53,851 nucleotides of DNA from a bacterium (GTDB lineage Bacteria > Patescibacteriota > Minisyncoccia > Phycocordibacterales > Phycocordibacteraceae). Position numbers and translations under genes: made by a program. The DNA lies in contig JAJZRL010000006.1 of the NCBI GenBank assembly GCA_021802705.1, forward strand, positions 1 through 53,851, read 5' to 3'. Below, in pieces: positions 23,889 to 32,224 of this stretch. The notes beneath the pieces are model-generated. The model was given only the letters and a program-made list of their open reading frames with translations. It was not told where the DNA came from and did not search any database. How positions within the stretch are numbered: position 1 is the stretch's first letter; each line of letters starts with the position of its first letter.

Positions 23889-25259
23889 TCATGAATTAAT
23901 TAGATATGAGAGCGGGTTAAGGTACGCCGAGAGTGTCGCTACCGGCATAGTGGCATCGGCACAGCCGATTGTCGCGCCGCGGAACTGGCGAAGGGTCATT
24001 ATTTTCGTGCCTTCGGTTGCGTACACGCCGAAATGAAGATGCGGTCCGGTAGCATAGCCGGTCATGCCCGAGAGTCCGATTATCTGTCCCGTTTGGACCG
24101 ACTGTCCCTTCGATACGTCGATTTCAGAAAGATGGGCATACATGGTATTGATCCCATCGCTGTGTTCGAGCATCACCCACTTCCCGAAGGAATAACACTG
24201 CCGGCCTCTTGAGTCGTGCACGAGGTCGGTATCGCCGGTTGCAAGCACGATACCGGAAAGCGCCGCTTCGACCGGCGTGCCGATAGGCGCTGCGATGTCG
24301 ATGCCGTCATGGCCGTGTCCGCTGTAGATCTGCGGATTCGCCGTTGCAAACGGCGTATTGCCGAAATATTGAGTGATGCAAGAGAGATTGCCGAATATAT
24401 TTTTGCGTCGGGCGCAGTTTTGCATGAAAGCATCACTGAAGGGCCAGGAGAGCACGCCGGAGCCCGCTTTCGGCAGAAGGCCCGGATGTACGATAAGGTT
24501 CAATTGGCTCTGGAGGCTGACGAGCTCATCCTCGAAGGATTTTTCAGACGCTTTCTTTTCGGCGATGAGCCGCTGATAGCCCGATTCCTGATTTCTCGTC
24601 TGGGCGAGAAGCTGCTGTTCGGCAACCTTGCTCGCATCGACCGAGCGCTTCTGGAGCGTGAGCTCGCTTTGGAGCGAAACAAGCTGGGTCTTCTTCGCGG
24701 AGACCTGGTCCCGGTTTGTCGCAAGAACGGTCCGTGCGGCCTGGAGGTCGCTGATATTGCTCGCAAGCGCTGCGTTAAATTGCATCGCCTCGTCGGTCCT
24801 CTGCCATGCCTCGCTTAAGGAATTCGAAGAGAACACCTGGGCGATGAAGGGCGTCTGTTCGTTTTCGGCGATGTCCTGGAGCGCCTTCCCTATCGCGATC
24901 TGGTCCGCAGCGACAGCCGACTCCTTGTCGCCGATGGAGAGCGTGAGCTCTTGTATCGCAAGATTCGCGGAGGCAATCTTGTTCTGAGTCACCTTGATCT
25001 GGGCACCGAGCTGCTTTTGCGAGAGCGAAAGCGAATCGATCGTCGACTGGAGCGTGTTCTTCTTGACGCCGAGCGCATTAAGCTGTTTTTGGTACGCGGC
25101 GATCTCAGCATCAAGAGCGTTGATCTGCTGCGTATGCGCGTCTATTTGGGATTGGATATTCGCCGCAGTGTCAGCGCGCCCGGTGCGCGGCATGCCAAGG
25201 ACGAGTCCTGATGAAATTGCGCAAAATAGAAGGAAAAAAAGAAGCCTTGCCGCTCTCAT
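23889..25259 (-). CDS. M23 peptidoglycan hydrolase with coiled coil (EnvC-like)
   Basis: A 456-residue exported protein: signal peptide (residues 1-29, cut near GRADT), two long coiled-coil stretches (about 32-125 and 175-260) and a C-terminal LytM/M23 domain. Zinc ligands are intact: HGHDGIDIAAP and HLHFGV, with a third His in MYAHLSEID, so it may be an active endopeptidase, unlike degenerate EnvC. In the family such proteins split or activate splitting of septal wall. It overlaps gltX by 4 nt and is last in the murG-gltX-M23 transcript. Confidence 0.92.
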   Translation of the reverse strand: MRAARLLFFLLFCAISSGLVLGMPRTGRADTAANIQSQIDAHTQQINALDAEIAAYQKQLNALGVKKNTLQSTIDSLSLSQKQLGAQIKVTQNKIASANLAIQELTLSIGDKESAVAADQIAIGKALQDIAENEQTPFIAQVFSSNSLSEAWQRTDEAMQFNAALASNISDLQAARTVLATNRDQVSAKKTQLVSLQSELTLQKRSVDASKVAEQQLLAQTRNQESGYQRLIAEKKASEKSFEDELVSLQSQLNLIVHPGLLPKAGSGVLSWPFSDAFMQNCARRKNIFGNLSCITQYFGNTPFATANPQIYSGHGHDGIDIAAPIGTPVEAALSGIVLATGDTDLVHDSRGRQCYSFGKWVMLEHSDGINTMYAHLSEIDVSKGQSVQTGQIIGLSGMTGYATGPHLHFGVYATEGTKIMTLRQFRGATIGCADATMPVATLSAYLNPLSYLINS

Positions 25260-26587
25260 TTTTCAAGTATACCAACCGCTTTTTGTATACGCGAAAGGGC
25301 TTCATCCTTGCCGAGGATCGCTGTGATCGTAAAGGGGTCCGGTGAGCGTTCTTGTCCTGAGAGGGCGTAGCGCAGCGGCCAGAGCACGGCGCCCCGGCCA
25401 CCTTTCCCTTCCGTCTCCTTAGCATCGGCGAACGGCATGACCGTCTCCTTCACGCCTTCGACGGAAACGCCATCCGGAAGGGTTCTTATGAGCTCAGCAA
25501 GCTTTTCGAGGGTTGGTCTTGTCATCCCGGAGCGATCGGGAGGTTCTTTGATGGTGAGGCGGTCCCGTTCGAGTACCGGTTCGGAAAAGAAGAAAGCGAG
25601 CTCAAGCGCAAGCACCGATCGCGCTTCCGCGAATGTACGCGCCCGTTCCTTAAGAAGCGGCACGATCGCATAGAGTGTCCTTTGATTGTTTGCTGAAAGG
25701 TTGCCGCGCATGATGAAATCTTCGGCCGAAAGGGTCCGCATCCAGTGCTGGTTTACCGAAAAGAGCTTCGTTTCGTCGAAGATGGCCGCGCCTTTCTGTA
25801 TGCGTGCGAGATCGAACGTTTCGATGAGCGCGTCCCGCGAGAAATATTCCCGGTCATCGCCCGGATTCCAGCCGAGAAAAGCGAGATAGTTGAGCATCGC
25901 CTCGGGTAAGACGCCCTGGTCTCGGTATTCGGTGAGCGCTTTCGCCCCCTTTCGTTTCGAAAGCTTCGTACGATCCGTATCGAGGATGAGCGGCACGTGG
26001 GCATAGACGGGCGTGGTGAAGCCGAGCGCCCGTTGGATGAGTATCTGCCGCGGCGTGTTGGCGATATGATCCTCGCCTCGGATCACATGCGTAACGCCTT
26101 CGTCCGCGTCGTCGACGACGACGGCGAGATGGAATACCGGCTCCTCGAAAGAACGGGCGATAACGAAGTCGCCGAGATCGGTCACGTCCATCGTTATGTC
26201 GCCGCGGATGACATCGGGAAAAGAGATATTCCCGCCCGGATTCCTGAAACGGATGACCTCTTCCCTCTCACCCGGGTTTTTCGGCGTTTCTTTTGAGATA
26301 TAGGCCGAACCCGCGGAAACGAGCTTCTCGAGGAGTTCGCGGTGGCGCCCGGCGTTTTCGCTCTGACGGTATTGCCGATCGATGGGGAGATCAAGCCACG
26401 CGAGCGATTCGAAGATATTCGCTTCGTACTCCGGCCTCGAACGTTCCCTGTCGGTATCCTCTATGCGCACGATGAACGTGCCGTCCTCGTGTTTTGCGAA
26501 AAGATAGGCGAAAACGGCCGTGCGGTAATTTCCGGCGTGGAGAAGACCGGTCGGTGACGGTGCGAAGCGCGTGACAATGCCGCTCAT
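25256..26587 (-). CDS. gltX: Glutamyl-tRNA synthetase
   Basis: Class I synthetase charging tRNA-Glu. The 443-residue protein has the HIGH-type motif APSPTGLLHAGN and KMSKS-type KLSKRKGA, RIEDTDRERS and the HVIRGEDHIANTPRQ block. It is shorter than typical GltX (about 470-490), mainly in the C-terminal anticodon-binding region. Whether it also charges tRNA-Gln cannot be told. It overlaps murG upstream and the M23 gene downstream by 4 nt each. Confidence 0.96.
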   Translation of the reverse strand: MSGIVTRFAPSPTGLLHAGNYRTAVFAYLFAKHEDGTFIVRIEDTDRERSRPEYEANIFESLAWLDLPIDRQYRQSENAGRHRELLEKLVSAGSAYISKETPKNPGEREEVIRFRNPGGNISFPDVIRGDITMDVTDLGDFVIARSFEEPVFHLAVVVDDADEGVTHVIRGEDHIANTPRQILIQRALGFTTPVYAHVPLILDTDRTKLSKRKGAKALTEYRDQGVLPEAMLNYLAFLGWNPGDDREYFSRDALIETFDLARIQKGAAIFDETKLFSVNQHWMRTLSAEDFIMRGNLSANNQRTLYAIVPLLKERARTFAEARSVLALELAFFFSEPVLERDRLTIKEPPDRSGMTRPTLEKLAELIRTLPDGVSVEGVKETVMPFADAKETEGKGGRGAVLWPLRYALSGQERSPDPFTITAILGKDEALSRIQKAVGILEK

Positions 26588-27723
26588 GATTCGTGCGCAA
26601 GCGCGATGCCCAGCACTCTTTCGGCGAGGATACGAGCGGCGTCCGGATCGGTAAAACCGGCGGCGGAAGCTTCCATGCGCTCGGCGAGTCCGGGGTCGCT
26701 AAGAACGCGTTGTATCTCGGAAGCGAGGATATGGGGCGTGAGATTCTCTTCTTCGATGACGATCGCTGCGCCCGTCCTCGCATACGTGTACGCGTTGGCA
26801 CGCTGGTCGTGACTCACGGACTCGGGGATCGGGATAAGGATGGTCGGTTTTCTCCAGAGGCTGATTTCGGCTATGGCGCTCGATCCCGCGCGCGATACGA
26901 TGACGTCGGCGACGCCCGCGGCTCTTTGGAGCGACGTCTCAGAGAGGTAGCTGAAAGGGTGGTACCGATTCGCGTGAGCGTCCTTCGTAAGGATGACGCT
27001 GGCGATAGCTTCCACGCTCTTCAGGTGTGCCTGGCCGGTTTGATGGATGACATTGGCGAAAGAAACGAGTGTCGAGAGCGAAGAGAGGACAGATTCGTTT
27101 ATCTTCGCCGAACCTTGCGAACCGCCCAGGATAAGGATCGTCGGCATCTCCGCTTCAAGGCCGAGGTATTGTCGCGCCCCTTCCGGTTCCACACGCATGA
27201 GCGCTTTGCGGATCGGGATACCCGTACGAGCGATCTTGCTCTGAACGCGTTTGGGGAAATATTTCGCAGCTCCTTCGAAAGAGACGGCTATCCTCTCCGC
27301 GAACCGGGCTGCGAGGAGATTCGCACGTCCGGGTTTCGCGTCTGATTCGTGGATGATGACGGGGATACGGAGTACCCATGCCGCGAGCACGACCGGTACG
27401 CTGCCGTAGCCGCCCTTGCTTACGACGACATCCGGGTACAAGCGAAAAAGAGTTTTAAGGGCGGCAAAAAAGCCGGCAAGCGTCACGAATGCGCCGGTTA
27501 CGTTTTCAAACGAAGCGTATCGCCGGACTTTTCCAGCCGGAATCTTCACATAGGCAACCCCGTTTTCAAAGAGAGCTTTCTGGTCAAGCGGTTCCGGAGC
27601 GAGGAAATAAAGCTTGGGAGGCACGAGCCGCTGCTCCCTCACCATATCGTTTATTGCTTCGGCAATGGCAATGATCGGATAAAAATGTCCTCCGGTCCCG
27701 CCGCCCGTAAACACGATAGTCAT
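26584..27723 (-). CDS. murG: UDP-GlcNAc--lipid I GlcNAc transferase MurG
   Basis: Peripheral membrane GT-B glycosyltransferase making lipid II from lipid I. The 379-residue protein has the N-terminal FTGGGTGGHFYP, KGGYGS, LGGSQGS, SRAGSSAIAE and the substrate-binding IPIPESVSHDQRANA. The ATG at 27723 is supported by an extended -10 (TGCTATAGT) ending 6 nt upstream; a TTG two codons earlier is not needed. It lies 19 nt after ftsW and overlaps gltX. Confidence 0.96.
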   Translation of the reverse strand: MTIVFTGGGTGGHFYPIIAIAEAINDMVREQRLVPPKLYFLAPEPLDQKALFENGVAYVKIPAGKVRRYASFENVTGAFVTLAGFFAALKTLFRLYPDVVVSKGGYGSVPVVLAAWVLRIPVIIHESDAKPGRANLLAARFAERIAVSFEGAAKYFPKRVQSKIARTGIPIRKALMRVEPEGARQYLGLEAEMPTILILGGSQGSAKINESVLSSLSTLVSFANVIHQTGQAHLKSVEAIASVILTKDAHANRYHPFSYLSETSLQRAAGVADVIVSRAGSSAIAEISLWRKPTILIPIPESVSHDQRANAYTYARTGAAIVIEEENLTPHILASEIQRVLSDPGLAERMEASAAGFTDPDAARILAERVLGIALAHES

Positions 27724-27729
27724 ATCCAA

Positions 27730-27738
27730 ACTATAGCA
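27730..27738 (-). promoter_or_regulatory. Extended -10 for leaderless murG
   Basis: TGCTATAGT on the minus strand ends 6 nt before the murG ATG, in the 19-bp gap after ftsW. murG may be expressed both from here and by read-through. Confidence 0.55.
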
Positions 27739-27742
27739 GTTT

Positions 27743-28840
27743 TCAGCTTTTACGCCGCGTGCCGACGTTGAGGATAAAACCGCACATGAGGAAGGTCGCC
27801 ACGAGAGCGGTTCCTCCGTGAGAGACGAACGGAAGCGGCAGGCCCGTAAGCGGGATGATGCCGAGCATCGCGCCGATATTGATGAAAGCCTGCAGGATGA
27901 TGATGAAAGAGAATCCGAGCGCCACTAATCCGCCAAAAAGGTCCCGTGCATTCCCGGCGATGACGATACCGCGCGCGGCAAGCCCGACAAAGAGCGCGAG
28001 AAGGGTCATGGCGCCGATAAACCCCGTCTCTTCCGCAAATACGGCAAAGACGGAATCGCCGTCAGGCTCGGGGAGGTAATTGAATTTTTCTACGCTTTGC
28101 CCGAATCCTCGCCCGAGGATTCCGCCGGAGCCGATCGCGATCAAGGATTGTTGTATCTGGTATCCGCTGCTCAGCGAATGGGCTGAGGGGTCGAAGAAAG
28201 TTTTTACGCGCTCAAGGACATACGGTCGCGGAATGACGATAATGCCGAATACAAGAATGGTGCCGATAGCGAGGATACCGAAGTCGCGCCACGGGGCTCC
28301 GGCGGCAAAGTACATCACGGCCCCTGTCGCGACGATAAGCAGCGTCGTCGACGTGTTCGGCTGCGCGAGCAGGAGCCCGACCGGCAGAGCGAGGAACGCG
28401 GCGAAAGGCAAGAGCCCCTTTTTCGGATTCGTAAGCTGGCGCGCGCGAGGAGCGAGCCACCACGCAAGCCCGAGCACGACGCCGATTTTCAGGAACTCCG
28501 CCGGTTGCAGGGTCGTAAAGCGGAGGTTGATCCATCGCGTTGCCCCGCCGGCATGAAACCCTATTCCCGGTATGAATACGCTCGCTGTAAGGAGGAGCGC
28601 CGCGGCATAGAGGTACGGCGCGAAGGCTCGTATCCGCTCGAGAGGAATCGCGCGGGCGGCAAAGAATGCTACAAGCCCGAATCCGAGCCCGAGCCCCGCT
28701 TGAAGCAGGATGTCCCGGGAAATGGAGACGTTCCCGCGCGCGAGAAGGCCAAGTGTTGCCGAAGAGAATATCGCGAGACCGGCAAGCGCGATAGAGAGCA
28801 TGAGGGCGAAGAAGATGCGATCGCCGGAAACGAATTTCAT
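27743..28840 (-). CDS. ftsW: Lipid II polymerase FtsW/RodA
   Basis: SEDS-family integral membrane glycosyltransferase that polymerises peptidoglycan with its partner PBP. The 365-residue protein has about ten hydrophobic segments, and the conserved blocks GGATRWINL, QPAEFLKIG, YQIQQSLIAIGSGGILGRGFGQS, LPEPDGDSVFAV, EETGFIG and PFVSHGGTAL. It is shorter than E. coli FtsW (414). Position next to murG favours FtsW over RodA. It overlaps mraY by 4 nt, leaving no room for murD, which often lies here. Confidence 0.94.
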   Translation of the reverse strand: MKFVSGDRIFFALMLSIALAGLAIFSSATLGLLARGNVSISRDILLQAGLGLGFGLVAFFAARAIPLERIRAFAPYLYAAALLLTASVFIPGIGFHAGGATRWINLRFTTLQPAEFLKIGVVLGLAWWLAPRARQLTNPKKGLLPFAAFLALPVGLLLAQPNTSTTLLIVATGAVMYFAAGAPWRDFGILAIGTILVFGIIVIPRPYVLERVKTFFDPSAHSLSSGYQIQQSLIAIGSGGILGRGFGQSVEKFNYLPEPDGDSVFAVFAEETGFIGAMTLLALFVGLAARGIVIAGNARDLFGGLVALGFSFIIILQAFINIGAMLGIIPLTGLPLPFVSHGGTALVATFLMCGFILNVGTRRKS

Positions 28841-29904
28841 GGAAGGCGCGCGAGAAGCGCGATAGAGAGCCCGAGCACTCCTGCGATAATGGTGATAATC
28901 CAGTAGCGCATGGTGACTTTCGCGGCCGACCAGCCGATTGCTTCGAAGTGGTGGTGGATGGGAGCGACTCGGAACAGTTTTCTATGGAATGCTTTTTTCC
29001 AGAAAATCTGAAGGAGCGTCGTTACGACGGTCGCCGTCAAAGGGAGAGCGACAAGCGGAAGCACGAATATGCCGACGCCGCCGGCAAGCGCGTCTGAAGC
29101 GAAAGCCGTCATTGCAAGCGCGAGCGTGAGCGCCATACTTCCGGTTTCCGACATGTAGAAACGAGCCGGAGGAACGTTGAACCAGAGGAAGGCGAGCGTC
29201 GCTCCCGCAACCGATGCGGCAAACGCTGCAAGCGACGTCTGACCTTCTCCGAAGGCTATGCCGGCGTAAACCATGAATATTATCGCGAATACGCCGCCGG
29301 CAAGGCCGTCAAGACCGTCTATCGTGCCGCCTGCATAAATGGCGAGCGTGACGAGTGCGAAAAACGGGATGATGAACCAGCCGATCACAAGCGGAGCGCC
29401 GAAAGGGACGCCGATAGCGGTAACGCCGAGTTTTGTGTAGAACCACCAGCCGCCGGCAAGGCCGATGCTTCCGACGATGATAAGCCGGCGGGCAAGCGAA
29501 AGCCCACCTTTCCCTTCGGTAATCTCAAGGAAGTCGTCGATGAGCCCCGCGTATGCGCCGGCAGCGAGAGCGAAGAGAGGCAGCCATGTCTCACGGCGAT
29601 TTACGAAGTCGAGCACCGGCCAGAACGTGCCGAGCGAATGAGCGAGGATCCAGAAAAACAGAGCCGTCCACAGGACCGAAACCCAGATGAGGATACCGCC
29701 CATGCGCGGCGTCGAAACTTCCCGCTCTTTGTGCAGCTCATCGAAGATCGGGGTGCCTCCCCCGCCGATGCCATTCCCCTTCCCCGCTTTTTTCTTCCAA
29801 GCTTTTGCCCGGTACAGGATGTTTGCGAGGAAAGGAGCAAGCGCGATGCCGAATGCAAACGACGTTGCGGAAGGTATGAGGATCCTTGCGGCGGTGCTGA
29901 TCAT
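28837..29904 (-). CDS. mraY: Phospho-MurNAc-pentapeptide transferase MraY
   Basis: Integral membrane enzyme that transfers phospho-MurNAc-pentapeptide to undecaprenyl phosphate, forming lipid I. The 355-residue protein has about ten membrane segments and the catalytic blocks STPRMGG, GLIDDF, GTIDGLDGLAGG and APIHHHFE. In the third block the usual N..NLTDGLDG reads AGGTIDGLDG, losing the upstream Asn residues but keeping the Asp pair. It lies between dacA and ftsW with 4-nt overlaps on both sides. Confidence 0.95.
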   Translation of the reverse strand: MISTAARILIPSATSFAFGIALAPFLANILYRAKAWKKKAGKGNGIGGGGTPIFDELHKEREVSTPRMGGILIWVSVLWTALFFWILAHSLGTFWPVLDFVNRRETWLPLFALAAGAYAGLIDDFLEITEGKGGLSLARRLIIVGSIGLAGGWWFYTKLGVTAIGVPFGAPLVIGWFIIPFFALVTLAIYAGGTIDGLDGLAGGVFAIIFMVYAGIAFGEGQTSLAAFAASVAGATLAFLWFNVPPARFYMSETGSMALTLALAMTAFASDALAGGVGIFVLPLVALPLTATVVTTLLQIFWKKAFHRKLFRVAPIHHHFEAIGWSAAKVTMRYWIITIIAGVLGLSIALLARLP

Positions 29905-30854
29905 AGAGAAGCGACGCCCGCGAAATGCGCGAATGTCGCCGCGACGAGCGCGGCGCCGTCGGTGAAACGAGCTTTCAGCGATGACCCGAGAACGACCACC
30001 GCTATCGGATGTTCGATACCGACGTCAAAGACGAGCGCAAGGTTGCCCCCCGCGAGATCGGTATAGCCTGTCTTCGAGAGCAGGAGATGCGGGATGGTGG
30101 TGACTATCGGGTCTGTGTTTCTTACGGAAAAAGATACGCCCTCTTTCGAGACGGCGTGAGCCGAAGGCTGCGTTGTCGCGGCTGTTATCTCCGGAGCTCG
30201 CTCGACCAAAGCACCCGCGAGGCGGGCGATATCGTGTGCGGAACCGTAGCCGCCCGAAACGGCAGTGTTCGCATCAAGGCCGTTCCCGTTGACCGCGTAG
30301 GTTTGCGAAAGTCCGAGCGCGGCGGCCGTTCCGGCAAGCATGGCGTTTTCCGTTTCGTTTTTCCGTTTCGCTGTCGCTTCGGCAATCGCGGCAGCGCCGT
30401 CGTTCAGCGATGCGGTGAGCGTGAGGCGCGCGAGATCGGACAGAGAGAATACCTGACCCGGAGAAAAGGCGTGAGGCGCATCGAGTCCCATGACGTCGGC
30501 AGGGATGGTTATCGGCGTATCCGGTGAAAATTCGGAAAGAGCGGTATAGATGGTCAGGAGTTTCGTAAGCGAGGCGAGAGGAAGCTGGGCATCGGCGTTT
30601 TTTGCGTATAGCGTTTTGCCGGTGGCAAGATCATAGACGGTCGCAGCTTTCGCTTCGACATGGATGTGTGCGAAGGCATTCGGCGGAGTGGAGGTCGCTA
30701 TGGTGATCGGCGAGGGCGCTTCTTTCTTGTCGGGAGAAAACGGCAAGAAAAAGAAGAGGGCGAGAAGTCCGGAAGAAAGTACGAGCGCGGTTCCGATCTC
30801 GCGCAGGGACCGGATGCGCTGCTGTTCCGCCGCCGCCATATCTTGAGCATCCAT
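29901..30854 (-). CDS. dacA: D-Ala-D-Ala carboxypeptidase (S11, DacA-like)
   Basis: Low-molecular-mass penicillin-binding protein that trims the stem peptide. The 317-residue protein has an N-terminal membrane anchor (about residues 23-41) and an S11 domain. The active-site motifs are S95-L-T-K98 (ASLTK), SLND for SxN, and SKTGYTD for KTG. The C-terminal membrane-binding amphipathic helix of classical DacA is not seen; the N-terminal anchor would replace it. An ATG two codons upstream is possible. It lies 17 nt after scpB and overlaps mraY. Confidence 0.9.
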   Translation of the reverse strand: MDAQDMAAAEQQRIRSLREIGTALVLSSGLLALFFFLPFSPDKKEAPSPITIATSTPPNAFAHIHVEAKAATVYDLATGKTLYAKNADAQLPLASLTKLLTIYTALSEFSPDTPITIPADVMGLDAPHAFSPGQVFSLSDLARLTLTASLNDGAAAIAEATAKRKNETENAMLAGTAAALGLSQTYAVNGNGLDANTAVSGGYGSAHDIARLAGALVERAPEITAATTQPSAHAVSKEGVSFSVRNTDPIVTTIPHLLLSKTGYTDLAGGNLALVFDVGIEHPIAVVVLGSSLKARFTDGAALVAATFAHFAGVASL

Positions 30855-30877
30855 AAGCATGTTTACGAAGAGGGATG

Positions 30878-31423
30878 CTATTCCGACGGATAATCGACTT
30901 CCTTCACGATTGCCGCTATTTTAAGAGAAAGCTCTTGCTTTCGTGGGAGTTCATCGGCATTTCTAAGTCCCAGGTGCGCGAGCGCCTCGGTGGTGAGATA
31001 GTAGCGTATCCGCCGTTTGTCATGCTCGTCTTCCCTCCCCTCGATAAGGCCGCGCAGGAGGAGAGTCCGCAATGACGCAGAGGAATTGACTCCGCGCACC
31101 CAGTCGATCTCGCCGCGCGACGCCCCTTCCTGGTAAGCGATGATAGAGAGTGTTTCCAGGCTTGCCTTGCCGAGATCGCGGGCAAGGGTCTGTTCTCGGA
31201 ATTTGTTTATGACGGCAGCCGCCTCCGGGGCGGTACGCAGCTCAACCTCGGTTTCGGTCTCGACGAGAACGACGCCGCTTTCGTCGAGAGAGCCGGCGAG
31301 CGCCGAGAGCGCCGCGGCAAGCCCTTCCCTATCAAGCCCGACGAGAGCGGCTAACTGTCCTTTATCGAAAGGCTCGCCGGAAGCGAAAAGGAGCGAAAAG
31401 ACGGCGGCCTGAGGGGTGAGCAT
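30878..31423 (-). CDS. scpB: Segregation and condensation protein ScpB
   Basis: A 181-residue winged-helix kleisin-associated protein that works with SMC and ScpA in chromosome compaction. Family features are the N-terminal LLFASGEPFDKGQLA, SLETLSIIAYQEGASRGEIDWVRGV and the second wHTH with LLLRGLIE. TATGAT (31430-31435) ends 6 nt before the ATG, so it may be leaderless despite the 54-nt distance to scpA. Confidence 0.94.
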   Translation of the reverse strand: MLTPQAAVFSLLFASGEPFDKGQLAALVGLDREGLAAALSALAGSLDESGVVLVETETEVELRTAPEAAAVINKFREQTLARDLGKASLETLSIIAYQEGASRGEIDWVRGVNSSASLRTLLLRGLIEGREDEHDKRRIRYYLTTEALAHLGLRNADELPRKQELSLKIAAIVKEVDYPSE

Positions 31424-31429
31424 CCATCT

Positions 31430-31435
31430 ATCATA
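31430..31435 (-). promoter_or_regulatory. -10 box for scpB
   Basis: TATGAT on the minus strand ends 6 nt before the scpB ATG. Confidence 0.4.
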
Positions 31436-31477
31436 GCCGTGCTCTCTTCCCCAAGCAACGTGTGTCCCTGGGGATGC

Positions 31478-32224
31478 TTATCCGTACCGCGGAACCGTGT
31501 TGACGGCCGTATGATTGATGCGGATATCGCCTACCGTGTCGTACTGGTCAGCGGAGACCGTGCCCTGCTTAACAAGCTCAAGGAGAGCGAGAAAAGAGAC
31601 GATGATTTCGACCTTTTCTTTCGTATCGCCGGTAAATTCCCTGAAAGAAAGCGTCATGGCGCGTGCTACGCGCTTAGCGAGGCGGTCCATCATTTCCTCT
31701 ATGGTGACGAGAGGTTTGATGCGTGTTTCCGGTAATTTTTCGGGTATCGTTTGCGCGGAAGAGAGGACTCGCATAAGCGCGCTCTCAAGAGCTTCTTTCG
31801 TGCAATCGCGTGTCGGGGAGAAGAAGGGTTCCGGAGGGCGGCGGCTTGCCGCCCTCATGAGATTTTTCCCGAAAATGCGTCCAAGTTCGCGCGCCGCTTC
31901 GCGGGCTTTTTCATAGATTTCGAGCCGATGCTTGAGGTCTTCGACATCCGTACGTTCCTCTTGGGTCAGGACAAGATCGGGGATGAGCGATTTTGACTTT
32001 ATGAGGAGCAGCGTCGCTGCTATCTGGATGAAGTTTGCGGTTTCTTCGACCGGGAAGGTTTCCTGCGCCCGTACATGCTCGATGAAGTCATCGGTGATGC
32101 TTGCGAGGGCGAGATCATTGACAAGGAGCTTCCGTGCTTCGATAAGCTCGAGCGCAAGCTCGAATGGCCCCTGATAGGCTTCCGTCTCTACGATGAAGTT
32201 GGTTTTAAGCGTCGTCGGATTCAT
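31478..32224 (-). CDS. scpA: Segregation and condensation protein ScpA (kleisin)
   Basis: A 248-residue kleisin that bridges the SMC heads. The N-terminal block FIVETEAYQGPFELALELIEARKL and the following FIQIAATLLLIKSKSLIPD are typical of ScpA, and the C-terminal winged helix (VEIIVSFLALLELVKQGTVSADQ) binds the SMC cap. The start lies 20 nt inside the aspS 3' end. smc itself is not in this window. Confidence 0.94.
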   Translation of the reverse strand: MNPTTLKTNFIVETEAYQGPFELALELIEARKLLVNDLALASITDDFIEHVRAQETFPVEETANFIQIAATLLLIKSKSLIPDLVLTQEERTDVEDLKHRLEIYEKAREAARELGRIFGKNLMRAASRRPPEPFFSPTRDCTKEALESALMRVLSSAQTIPEKLPETRIKPLVTIEEMMDRLAKRVARAMTLSFREFTGDTKEKVEIIVSFLALLELVKQGTVSADQYDTVGDIRINHTAVNTVPRYG

